Shown here: one piece after another, positions 8,291-13,723 of the stretch | Layout: each line of letters begins with the position of its first letter | Position numbering within the stretch: the stretch's first letter is position 1 | The notes under the pieces: generated by a model | The model's input: only the letters and a program-made list of their open reading frames with translations | What the model was told of the DNA's origin: nothing | The model's database searches: none | Source: JBEKLJ01 sp050010255 | Lineage (GTDB): Bacteria; Acidobacteriota; Terriglobia; Bryobacterales; Bryobacteraceae | NCBI GenBank assembly: GCA_050010255.1 | Contig: JBEKLJ010000088.1 | Coordinates: forward strand, 1-13,723 | Direction of reading: 5' to 3' | Length of the DNA: 13,723 nt | Position numbers and translations under genes: made by a program

Positions 8291-10219
8291 GCTTTCGATC
8301 TGGCTCGAGATCTCCGCCCACTCGCTCATCAGGGCCGCGAGCTCGCCGCGGCGTTTCTCGAGCAGAGAAGCCACGCGCACGCTCTCTTCGGCGCTGATGA
8401 AACGCGACAGGGCGGTTTCGTAGCCGGCAATCTCGCTCTCGGCTTTCGCGATCTCGTCCTCGAGGGATTCGGCACGCTCCTGGAGCTGGCGCAGCTTGAT
8501 AGGGTTGAGACGCTTGGAGCGCGCGTCCCCGGCGGCGGATTCGGGCGCGGAAACCGCTCCGCTCCCTGACAGCCGCGGCCCGGTTGCGTCCGCGGTGTCT
8601 GGCGGCGCTGCGCCGCCGCCCGACTTCCGCCATAGGTAGTCTTCGTAGTTGCCCGGGTAGACGTTCACCTGTCCGCCGGCGATCTCGAAGATGCGCGTGG
8701 CCAGCCGGTCGATGAAGTAGCGGTCGTGCGAAACGAAAACCACCGTGCCGGTGTACTCTTCGAGCGCTTCCAGCAGCACGTCCTTGGCGCGCAGGTCCAG
8801 GTGATTGGTCGGCTCGTCCAGCAGCAGGAAGTTCGACGGCCGAACCAGCAGCCGCGCCAGCGCGAACCGGTTCCGCTCGCCGCCGGAGAGCACGCCGATC
8901 TTCTTGAACACGTCCTCTTCGGAGAACAGGAAGCAGCCGAGCAGGTTCCGCAGCTCGACCAGCGGCGTTCGCGGCGTCACGGAGGCCATTTCGTCGAGCA
9001 GGCGCGCCTCGGGGTCGAGCTCCTTGTACTGGTCCTGCGCGAAGTAGTCCGGGCTGGCGTTGTGCCCCAGCGTGAACTCGCCCGCGGTGAGCGGCTCGAT
9101 GCCCGTGAGGATCTTGATGAGGGTCGATTTCCCCGCGCCGTTGACGCCCACCAGGGCCACGCGGTCGCGGCGCTCGATGATGAAGCTCACGCCCTTGAAC
9201 ACCGCCCGCTCGCCGTAGCACTTGGTCACGTCCTTGAACTCGGCCACCACGCGCCCGCTCGGCTTCGGCTGCGGGAAGCTGAAGTGAATGGCCTTTTCCT
9301 GGGGCGGGACCTCGATGCGCTCGATCTTCTCCAGCTCCTTGATGCGGCTCTGCACCTGCTTGGCCTTGGTGGCCTGGTAGCGGAAGCGGTTGATGAAGGC
9401 CTCGAGCTGGCGGATGCGGTCCTGCTGGTTGCGGTAGGCCGCTTCCAGTTGGGTGCGCCGCTGGTCGCGCAGCGCGGCGTACTTCTCGTAGTTGCCCGGG
9501 TAGAAGTGGAGCGCGCGGTTCCAAAGCTCGGCCATCTTTCGCACCGTGACGTCGAGGAAGTAGCGGTCGTGCGAGACCACGACGAAGGCGTAGGGATACG
9601 CCCCCAGGTAATCCTCCAGCCAGTTGCGCGCTTCCAGGTCCAGGTGGTTGGTGGGCTCGTCAAGCAGCAGCAGGTTGGGCTTTTCGAGCAGCAGCCGGGC
9701 CAGCGCGATGCGCATCTGCCAGCCGCCGGAGAACTCCTCGGTGCGCCGCCTCCAGTCTGGCTTGGAGAAGCCCAGGCCGGTGAGCACGGCCCCCACCTGG
9801 GCCTCGATGGAATACGCGTCCAGGTTGCGCAGCCCGCTCTCGAGCTCGTGGAACCGGTCGGCGACCTCGCGGTACTCGCTGCCGGCGGGGTCGAGTTCCC
9901 CCATGCGGCGCGTGAGCTGCTCGATCTCATCCTCCATGGCGTGCACGCCGGAGAACACCGAGAGGCACTCGGCGAAGACGGTGCGGCCCGAGAGCGTCAG
10001 GCCGTCCTGGGCCAGGTAGCCCGCGCTGAGCGCGCGCGGGGCAGTGCGCTGGCCGGCGTCGAGCGTCTCCAGCCCGGCCAGGATCTTGAGCAGCGTGCTC
10101 TTGCCCGTCCCGTTGGCGCCCACCAGCCCGACGCGGTCGTTGGGCGTCACCAGCCAGTCGGCGTTTTCGAACAGGAGCTTGTGCCCGTAGCGTTTGGAGG
10201 CGCCGGAAAGCTGAACCAT
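8282..10219 (-). CDS. ABC-F family ATPase (ribosome-associated type, Uup/YdiF-like)
   Basis: 645 aa with two nucleotide-binding domains and no membrane segment. Domain 1 has Walker A GANGTGKS (34-41), signature FSGGW (163-167), and Walker B LLLLDEPTNHLD (183-194). Domain 2 has Walker A GVNGAGKS (358-365), signature LSGGE (444-448), and LLLDEPTNHLD (465-475). Both have the switch motif VSHDRYF (215-221, 496-502). The basic helical linker at about 245-305 (EAFINRFRYQATKAKQVQSR) is the family's P-site tRNA interaction motif. The tail (about 565-640) is a charged coiled coil. ABC-F proteins act on the ribosome to relieve stalling, or give antibiotic protection; which applies here is unknown. The ATG is preceded by GGTGA, supplied by an adjoining palindromic repeat. 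The signature of domain 1 (SGGW instead of SGGQ/E) is a modest deviation. Confidence 0.95.
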   Translation of the reverse strand: MVQLSGASKRYGHKLLFENADWLVTPNDRVGLVGANGTGKSTLLKILAGLETLDAGQRTAPRALSAGYLAQDGLTLSGRTVFAECLSVFSGVHAMEDEIEQLTRRMGELDPAGSEYREVADRFHELESGLRNLDAYSIEAQVGAVLTGLGFSKPDWRRRTEEFSGGWQMRIALARLLLEKPNLLLLDEPTNHLDLEARNWLEDYLGAYPYAFVVVSHDRYFLDVTVRKMAELWNRALHFYPGNYEKYAALRDQRRTQLEAAYRNQQDRIRQLEAFINRFRYQATKAKQVQSRIKELEKIERIEVPPQEKAIHFSFPQPKPSGRVVAEFKDVTKCYGERAVFKGVSFIIERRDRVALVGVNGAGKSTLIKILTGIEPLTAGEFTLGHNASPDYFAQDQYKELDPEARLLDEMASVTPRTPLVELRNLLGCFLFSEEDVFKKIGVLSGGERNRFALARLLVRPSNFLLLDEPTNHLDLRAKDVLLEALEEYTGTVVFVSHDRYFIDRLATRIFEIAGGQVNVYPGNYEDYLWRKSGGGAAPPDTADATGPRLSGSGAVSAPESAAGDARSKRLNPIKLRQLQERAESLEDEIAKAESEIAGYETALSRFISAEESVRVASLLEKRRGELAALMSEWAEISSQIESAS

Positions 10220-10305
10220 GGATTCACCGCGGAGGCGCAGAGTCCGCCGAGGAATGCAGTCACCATTCTCTCTTATTCTTCTCTCTGCGTCTCTGCGGTG
10301 AGTCC
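10220..10305. repeat. Imperfect palindromic (REP-like) intergenic repeat abutting the ABC-F start codon
   Basis: Left arm 10220-10242 and right arm 10283-10305 are inverted copies, 23 bases each with three mismatches. Both contain TCACCGC-GAG-CGCAGAG. A 40-base centre rich in pyrimidines (CTCTCTTATTCTTCTCT) separates them. The left arm begins at the base next to the ABC-F ATG. Read on the minus strand it supplies GGTGA, part of the Shine-Dalgarno consensus, 4 bases before the ATG. I recall similar CACCGCAGAGACGCAGAG repeats in intergenic DNA of several phyla, but cannot verify that here. Confidence 0.8.
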
Positions 10306-10365
10306 TACCCCAATCCGTCCGTAAGCCAGCGCAGCTCCTGTCGTGGCGCGAGCTTCAGCTTGCAG

Positions 10366-10383
10366 CGTCGGCTTCAGCCGACG
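10366..10383. repeat. Hairpin inside the putative MITE
   Basis: CGTCGGCT and AGCCGACG pair over 8 bases around a 2-base centre (TC), making a near-perfect 18-base palindrome. It is not followed by a T-run in either direction, so it does not look like an intrinsic terminator. It is typical of REP-type structured DNA. Confidence 0.65.
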
Positions 10384-10413
10384 TCTAGCACCACGCTTCC
10401 CCGGTCTCTCCCC

Positions 10414-10461
10414 GCACTCGCCCTGCGTCGCCAGGAGTGGCGACGCGGCAGGCAAAAGTGC
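10414..10461. repeat. Second, longer hairpin inside the putative MITE
   Basis: The core stem GCGTCGCCA (10425-10433) pairs perfectly with TGGCGACGC (10438-10446) around a 4-base loop GGAG. The stem continues imperfectly outward through GCC/GGC to GCACT (10414-10418) and AGTGC (10457-10461). No T-run follows, but the structure could still slow transcription between accD and the ABC-F gene. Confidence 0.65.
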
Positions 10462-10574
10462 CCGCGCTACGGCGAGCGCCGACTGCGCCCGCTGGATGGA
10501 GGCCGCATCCCAGCGCACTGCCCCCGTCGTCTGAGTTCGTGCCCGCTGCGCGTTCTTGCGGACGGATTACAGTC

Positions 10575-11426
10575 CTACCCCACCGGGCCGCAGAAGAAGT
10601 CGAGCGACTTGGCGATGAACTGCTTCATCTCGGGGCGCTTGACCACGGCGTCGACCATGCCGTTCTTGAGCAGAAACTCGGCGCGCTGGAAGCCCTCGGG
10701 CAGCTTCTGGCGGATGGTCTGCTCGATGACGCGCGGGCCGGCGAAGCCGATCTGGGCGCCGGGCTCGGCGATGTTCAGGTCGCCGAGCATGGCGAAGCTG
10801 GCGGTGGTTCCGCCGGTGGTCGGGTCGGACAGCACGTTGATCAGCGGGATGGCGGCCTCGTCGAGCGCCATCACGGCGGCCGACATCTTGGCCATCTGCA
10901 TCAGGCTCACCGCGCCCTCCTGCATGCGCATGCCGCCGGAGGCCGAGACGATGACGATCGGCTGGCGCTGCGCGATCGAGCGCTCGATGGCGCGGGTGAT
11001 CTTCTCGCCGACTACCGCGCCCACGCTGCCGCCGATGAACTTCATCTCGAACGCGCAGATGTAAACCCGCCGCCCGGCCAGCGTTCCCGCGGCCGAGATC
11101 AGGGCGTCGGAGAGGTTGGTGGCTTTCTGCCCGCTGCTCAGCCGTTCGCTATAGGCCCTGGAATCGACGAACCCGAGCGGGTCGCTCGAGGCCAGCGCGT
11201 CGTCGTAAGTCTCCCAAGGACCGTCGAAGAGCTGCCTTAGCCGGGTCCGGGCGTCGATCCGGAAGTGGAAATTGCAGCGCGGGCAGACGTTCAGGTTCTC
11301 CTCCAGCGCCTTCTTCCAGATGATCTGGCGGCAGCCGTCGCACTTCAGCCACAGCCCTTCGGTGCGCACTTTGCGCTCGCCGTTGGTGGCCGCTTTGTCC
11401 CTCTTCTCTTTACTGAACCAAGGCAT
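10575..11426 (-). CDS. accD: Acetyl-CoA carboxylase carboxyltransferase subunit beta
   Basis: 283 aa, normal for AccD. With AccA it transfers the carboxyl group from biotin-BCCP to acetyl-CoA, making malonyl-CoA for fatty acid synthesis in the cytoplasm. The N-terminal zinc ribbon is complete: Cys29, Cys32, Cys48 and Cys51 (LKCDGC and VCPRCNFHF). The crotonase-like carboxyltransferase core includes IGGSVGAVVGEKITR (about 131-145), SASGGMRMQEG (161-171), PTTGGTTASFAMLGD (about 202-216) and GFAGPRVIEQTI (about 227-238). Its ATG directly follows the cobO stop (TAAATG), so translation is probably coupled. Its stop codon lies within a 12-base direct repeat flanking a putative small insertion. accA is not in the window. 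Confidence 0.98.
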   Translation of the reverse strand: MPWFSKEKRDKAATNGERKVRTEGLWLKCDGCRQIIWKKALEENLNVCPRCNFHFRIDARTRLRQLFDGPWETYDDALASSDPLGFVDSRAYSERLSSGQKATNLSDALISAAGTLAGRRVYICAFEMKFIGGSVGAVVGEKITRAIERSIAQRQPIVIVSASGGMRMQEGAVSLMQMAKMSAAVMALDEAAIPLINVLSDPTTGGTTASFAMLGDLNIAEPGAQIGFAGPRVIEQTIRQKLPEGFQRAEFLLKNGMVDAVVKRPEMKQFIAKSLDFFCGPVG

Positions 11427-11960
11427 TTAGTAATCGATACCTCTCTCGGCCAGCACCCCTTGGCGGAACGGGTGCTTGACCTCCCGGATCTCGCTCACCA
11501 GGTCGGCCGCCTCGATCAGCTCCGGGCGCGCCTGGGCTCCGGTGGCAATCACGTGGACGCGCTCGGGCCGCGCAGCCAGCCCCTCCAGCACGCGCTCGAT
11601 CGGCAGCATGCCGTAGTGGACCGCGTAGTTGATCTCGTCCAGGATCACCAGCTCGTACCGCCCCGACTGCATCGCTTCCAGGGCGGCCTCCCAGGCCTCC
11701 TCGACCAGCCGCACGTCCTCGGGATCGGGCTTCTCGGCGCCCACCTTCACGAAACCCCGGCCCATGGGCCGGATCTCGAAGGCGCCGCCCAACATCGGCG
11801 CGGCGTCCAACTCTCCATAGTGCCACGAGCCCTTGATGAACTGGAGCATCAGGGTCTTGAAGCCGTGGCCAGCCGCGCGCAGCGCTACCCCCATCGCGGC
11901 CGTGGTCTTGCCCTTGCCGTCGCCGGTAAAGACGATCAACAGGCCGTGGGGGGAGGCCAT
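11427..11960 (-). CDS. cobO: Cob(I)yrinic acid a,c-diamide adenosyltransferase (CobO/BtuR/CobA type)
   Basis: 177 aa from the ATG at 11960. The family adenosylates cob(I)yrinic acid a,c-diamide or scavenged corrinoids, using ATP, to make adenosylcobalamin. The P-loop GDGKGKTT (13-20) is the family hallmark. It is followed by LQFIKGSWHYGEL (39-51), Walker B LVILDEINYA (104-113), TGAQARPELIEAADL (about 140-154) and the C-terminal KHPFRQGVLAERGIDY. The usual TGR motif reads TGA here, a small deviation. The frame is open upstream to 12125, but that part overlaps rlmH and shows no family resemblance. It lies 32 bases after rlmH and abuts accD. No other cobalamin gene and no cobalamin riboswitch was seen nearby, so it may serve salvage. 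Confidence 0.95.
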   Translation of the reverse strand: MASPHGLLIVFTGDGKGKTTAAMGVALRAAGHGFKTLMLQFIKGSWHYGELDAAPMLGGAFEIRPMGRGFVKVGAEKPDPEDVRLVEEAWEAALEAMQSGRYELVILDEINYAVHYGMLPIERVLEGLAARPERVHVIATGAQARPELIEAADLVSEIREVKHPFRQGVLAERGIDY

Positions 11961-11992
11961 TGCTGTTACGGTAGCACAGCCCCGCCGCCGGC

Positions 11993-12412
11993 CTATCGCG
12001 GGTAGGGATGCCCCCGCAGTGTGGTCACTGCCCGATAGATCTGCTCGGCCAGCAGGACCCGGGCCAGCTCGTGCGGGAGGGTCAGCGGCGAGAGCGCCAG
12101 CAGCAGGTCCGCCCGCGGTTTCCATTCGGCCGGGAGGCCGTCAGCGCCGCCGAGGAGGAACACCAGGTCGCGGCCCTCCATCCCGGCCTTCGAAACCAGC
12201 GCCGTGAAGGCGGCTGAATCCATGGCGCGGCCCGCGGCGTCCAGCAGGATCTTGGCCGCGGCCGGATGCCGCGCCCAGGGATCGAAGCGGCCGGGGCGTA
12301 TCTCCCGCATCTCGCAGGGCAGGTAGCGCGTGGTGCGCTTCACGTACTCCTGGGCCATCGCATTGGCCTGCGCATCCCGTGGCTTACCAATGTAGTAGAG
12401 ATAAACCTTCAA
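11993..12412 (-). CDS. rlmH: 23S rRNA (pseudouridine(1915)-N3)-methyltransferase
   Basis: 139 aa from a TTG at 12412. RlmH uses S-adenosylmethionine to methylate pseudouridine 1915 in helix 69 of 23S rRNA on assembled 70S ribosomes. The N-terminus KVYLYYIGKPRD matches the family start when TTG is used. An upstream in-frame ATG at 12469 would add 19 unrelated residues. The SPOUT SAM-binding loop is LLGGADGLP (86-94). The conserved end reads SPLTLPHELARVLLAEQ (108-124), then IYRA and RGHPYPR. The common ending is HPYHR, so a Pro replaces the second-last His. The TTG has AGGGA only 2 bases upstream, so its ribosome site is poor. First gene of the rlmH-cobO-accD group. Confidence 0.93.
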   Translation of the reverse strand: MKVYLYYIGKPRDAQANAMAQEYVKRTTRYLPCEMREIRPGRFDPWARHPAAAKILLDAAGRAMDSAAFTALVSKAGMEGRDLVFLLGGADGLPAEWKPRADLLLALSPLTLPHELARVLLAEQIYRAVTTLRGHPYPR

Positions 12413-12675
12413 GTTCCCTATTATCCCGTAGCCAGCCGGCCGATCGTGGCCGCGGCGGGGGCTGAGCATGCCCCTGCCAGTTTATTCCAGGTAGTGGGTC
12501 AGTTTCCGGTTTGGGCGTTTCCCGTCAAGTTGATCGGGGACGAAGGTAAACGCTGCGCGGCGTATCGATGGCTGTTCGCGCGCCGCTTCCCAAAGCGGGC
12601 ACTTTCAAGCAGGCGACGCGCCGTCCGCGAGCGCGTGACAAACAGATTGGCTCCGATTGCGACGCTCGCACTTCC

Positions 12676-12856
12676 GTCTCACAAAGGGTAGTTTTTGCAA
12701 CGCTCGGCGAGGCCAATGAAATCAGCCCTTTCAGAGTCTCATAATTCAGTCTCAAAACCGAATGCACGTAGTCGAGTTGGGCCACAGGGTCTGCTCTGCG
12801 GGGCTGAGTAGGCCGCGCGGTAACGATCCTGTCGAAAATCGCAGATCTCTGTCTCA
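12676..12856. repeat. Cluster of four GTCTCA words in the same orientation
   Basis: GTCTCA occurs at 12676-12681, 12736-12741, 12749-12754 and 12851-12856, each followed by an A or T-rich base run (CAAAG, TAATT, AAACC, AAAAA). All four face the same way. They may be protein-binding sites or remains of a mobile element end; no function can be assigned. Confidence 0.5.
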
Positions 12857-12879
12857 AAAAAACAGGCTGCGATTTCGGC
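12831..12879. repeat. Interrupted stem-loop upstream of the IS1380 element
   Basis: AAATCGCAG (12836-12844) pairs perfectly with CTGCGATTT (12867-12875). The stem extends outward with one bulged base to GTCG and CGGC. An inner stem pairs CTGT (12849-12852) with ACAG (12862-12865) around the loop CTCAAAAAA. One GTCTCA copy spans the inner stem and loop. The A-run lies in the loop rather than after the stem, so this is not a standard terminator. Confidence 0.6.
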
Positions 12880-12949
12880 TCGGACGACGGGGCCGGGCGG
12901 CGAACACGCGCAACCCGTATGGCATTAGGTTTGGTCCCACATTTCCTTT

Positions 12950-12977
12950 TTGAAGTTGGCCTAAACCGCCGTATGAT
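12950..12977 (+). promoter_or_regulatory. Transposase promoter within an inverted repeat
   Basis: A -35 box TTGAAG (12950-12955) and -10 box TATGAT (12972-12977) are separated by 16 bases. The first matches the sigma-70 consensus at four of six positions, the second at five of six. Transcription would start near 12984, giving a leader of about 58 bases. A perfect 7-base inverted repeat, GTTGGCC (12955-12961) and GGCCAAC (12980-12986), brackets the spacer and the -10 box. It could be an operator or could sequester the promoter. Confidence 0.5.
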
Positions 12978-13041
12978 CGGGCCAACGCCAGTATCCATGC
13001 GGTTTTGAGGGCGCAAAGGACACTCCGGAGGCTCGTACCCA

Positions 13042-13723
13042 ATGGGTGAACAACAAAACCGGCCGTTTCAGCTCTCGTTCAACAGCTCTTTGAAGGTTGA
13101 TTTCCAAGGATCACGCGTGACTTCCGACGGTGGGCTGCTCTTGGTGCGAGAGTTGGATGAGCGCCTGGGGTTGAGCGAACTCATCAGCGAACACCTGACC
13201 GACTCACGAGGGAAGAACACGCAATTGCCGATGGCCGATCTGTTGCGTCAGGCCGTGTACAGCCGCTTGGCTGGATACGAAGACGTGAACGATGCCGAGC
13301 GTCTTGCACAGGATCCGACCTTCCGGCTCATGGGCTCGGAAAGAATCTGGGAGCGTGGGGCGGCGCTGACCTCCCGCTTGCAGTCGTTCGAGACGGAGTT
13401 GTTGACCCAAGAAGAGAATCTCTCTGGGCTGGCCGTGATCAACCGGGAGCTGGTTGCACGGGCGGAAGCGATCGATTCGCCGCAGCGGGTGGTGCTGGAC
13501 ATGGACAGCACCGAGATCCCGGTGTACGGGCAGCAGGAGAACAGCGCCTATAACGGGCACTTCGAGTCCACCTGCTATCACCCGCTATTGCTGTTCAACG
13601 GGGAGGGCGACTGTCTCGCTGCGAAGCTGCGTCCGGGCAACGTGCATAGTGCGGAAGGCTGGGCAGAACTGTTACTGCCGGAGATCAAGCCCCAACAGCA
13701 AGCGGGCAAGGAAGTGGTCTTCC
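13042..13723 (+). CDS. IS1380-family transposase, N-terminal part, truncated by the window edge
   Basis: 227 codons are visible from ATG 13042, without a stop before the edge; full-length relatives are roughly twice this long. GGAGG (13027-13031) lies 10 bases upstream. The N-terminus shows the family pattern: FQGSRVTSDGGLLLVRELDE (about 22-40), a helical segment with QLPMADLLRQAVYSRLAGYEDVNDAERLAQDP (split at about 61-92), then the first acidic residue of the DDE catalytic core in VLDMDSTEIPVYG (Asp155; Asp153 is adjacent). NGHFESTCYHPLLLF (about 171-185) follows and is also typical. The remaining catalytic residues lie beyond the window, so whether the enzyme is intact cannot be judged. Reads away from rlmH. 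Confidence 0.93.
   Translation, partial: MGEQQNRPFQLSFNSSLKVDFQGSRVTSDGGLLLVRELDERLGLSELISEHLTDSRGKNTQLPMADLLRQAVYSRLAGYEDVNDAERLAQDPTFRLMGSERIWERGAALTSRLQSFETELLTQEENLSGLAVINRELVARAEAIDSPQRVVLDMDSTEIPVYGQQENSAYNGHFESTCYHPLLLFNGEGDCLAAKLRPGNVHSAEGWAELLLPEIKPQQQAGKEVVF

Larger units (their letters stand above)
10312..10568. mobile_element. Putative MITE-like element with 24-base inverted ends
   Basis: The ends 10312-10335 and 10545-10568 are inverted copies matching at 20 of 24 positions: AATCCGTCCG(T/C)AAG, three mismatches, then GCGCAGC. Together with the 12-base direct repeats outside, this has the layout of a small non-autonomous insertion of about 257 bases. No reading frame inside resembles a protein, and the longest frames are GC-driven. 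The interior is highly structured, with two strong hairpins. It could instead be a composite of REP elements; no transposase linked to it is visible. Confidence 0.5.
10301..10582. repeat. 12-base direct repeats flanking the accD/ABC-F intergenic segment
   Basis: AGTCCTACCCCA occurs at 10301-10312 and again at 10571-10582 in the same orientation. The right copy contains the accD stop codon (complement of 10575-10577); the left copy overlaps the right arm of the palindromic repeat by 5 bases. Their position just outside a pair of inverted repeats suggests a target-site duplication. The right copy is separated from its inverted arm by two bases, so the fit is not perfect. Confidence 0.6.
12413..12927. 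other. Gene-poor stretch between rlmH and the IS1380 element
   Basis: About 515 bases with no frame I can support as a gene. The leftward frame at 12525-13016 (163 aa) has no recognisable motif, runs into the IS upstream region, and looks like chance. The DNA is less GC-rich than the left part of the window. It holds four copies of GTCTCA in one orientation and a stem-loop at 12831-12879. The segment near 12500-12530 (GGGTCAGTTTCCGGTTTGGG) vaguely recalls insertion-sequence ends, so this may be a graveyard of old insertions. The rlmH promoter should also lie here, but no convincing one was seen. Confidence 0.5.
12928..13723 (+). mobile_element. IS1380-family insertion sequence, partial at right edge
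   Basis: The IS1380-type transposase at 13042 defines the element. The right end is outside the window, so the terminal inverted repeats cannot be matched and the left boundary is only a guess. I place it near GGTTTGGTCC (12928-12937), which is imperfectly inverted at 12958-12967 (GGCCTAAACC). The true end could be further left. Codon use (many TTG leucines and GAA/GAG mixtures) and lower GC differ from neighbouring chromosomal genes, consistent with recent arrival. Confidence 0.6.

Noticed and set aside
6804..8423. 539-aa rightward open frame
   Set aside because: It is antisense to the YprB-like exonuclease and the end of the ABC-F gene. It is rich in Arg, Gln and His with no domain, as expected for a shadow frame.
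8268..9524. 418-aa leftward open frame within the ABC-F gene
   Set aside because: Same strand but wrong frame; Arg/Gly/Ala-rich with no domain, and the true frame is clear.
8726..10324. 532-aa rightward open frame opposite the ABC-F gene
   Set aside because: Low-complexity Leu/Val/Gln-rich translation; the opposite strand carries a complete, motif-rich ATPase.
10360..11240. Rightward frames across the accD region, including 10437-11240
   Set aside because: Antisense to a complete accD; His/Asp/Gly-rich shadow translation. They also cross the structured non-coding segment.
11990..12125. Longer N-terminus for cobO beginning at 12125
   Set aside because: The added residues overlap rlmH and do not resemble the family; the ATG at 11960 gives the usual N-terminus just before the P-loop.
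11961..12470. Cobalamin riboswitch upstream of cobO
   Set aside because: The cobO upstream region is the rlmH coding sequence with a 32-base gap; no B12-box-like sequence was seen.
12525..13016. 163-aa leftward open frame upstream of the IS1380 transposase
   Set aside because: No motif, no good ribosome site, and it crosses the transposase promoter region; most likely chance.

Overview
The window is GC-rich bacterial chromosome from an organism that looks like an Acidobacteriota member, probably of the Bryobacter/Solibacter type. This assignment is inferred from gene content and protein style: a secreted family 2 glycoside hydrolase, a Pro/Ala-rich peptidoglycan-binding protein ending in a SLIALGLGPK motif, a short RlmH, and palindromic intergenic repeats. 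No rRNA, tRNA or CRISPR array was seen, and most of the content is core metabolism and housekeeping.

Left part (1-6831). A glycoside hydrolase family 2 gene reads leftwards and runs off the left edge. It is divergent from a rightward group. That group is an EamA-type transporter, a periplasmic HtrA/Deg serine protease with its own TATAAT promoter, a secreted peptidoglycan-binding-like protein, and alanine dehydrogenase. The last two overlap by 4 bases, so they are probably translationally coupled.

Middle and right part (6885-12412). Five genes read leftwards, in transcription order rlmH, cobO, accD, an ABC-F ATPase and a YprB-like RNase H-fold exonuclease. The first three are tightly packed; the cobO stop codon directly abuts the accD start. 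The 355-base gap between accD and the ABC-F gene holds two nested non-coding elements. One is an imperfect palindrome that touches the ABC-F start codon. The other is a segment of about 257 bases with 24-base inverted ends and 12-base direct repeats outside them, which looks like a small non-autonomous insertion (MITE-like). The ABC-F and exonuclease genes are joined by a short heptanucleotide repeat that supplies the ABC-F stop codon.

Right edge (12413-13723). About 500 bases without a convincing gene contain an unusual cluster of GTCTCA words and a hairpin. They are followed by the left part of an IS1380-family insertion sequence with a recognisable promoter and a transposase cut by the window edge. 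Base and codon use here differ visibly from the rest of the window. I found no defence system or other clearly new multi-gene system. The most interesting signals are the non-coding elements.
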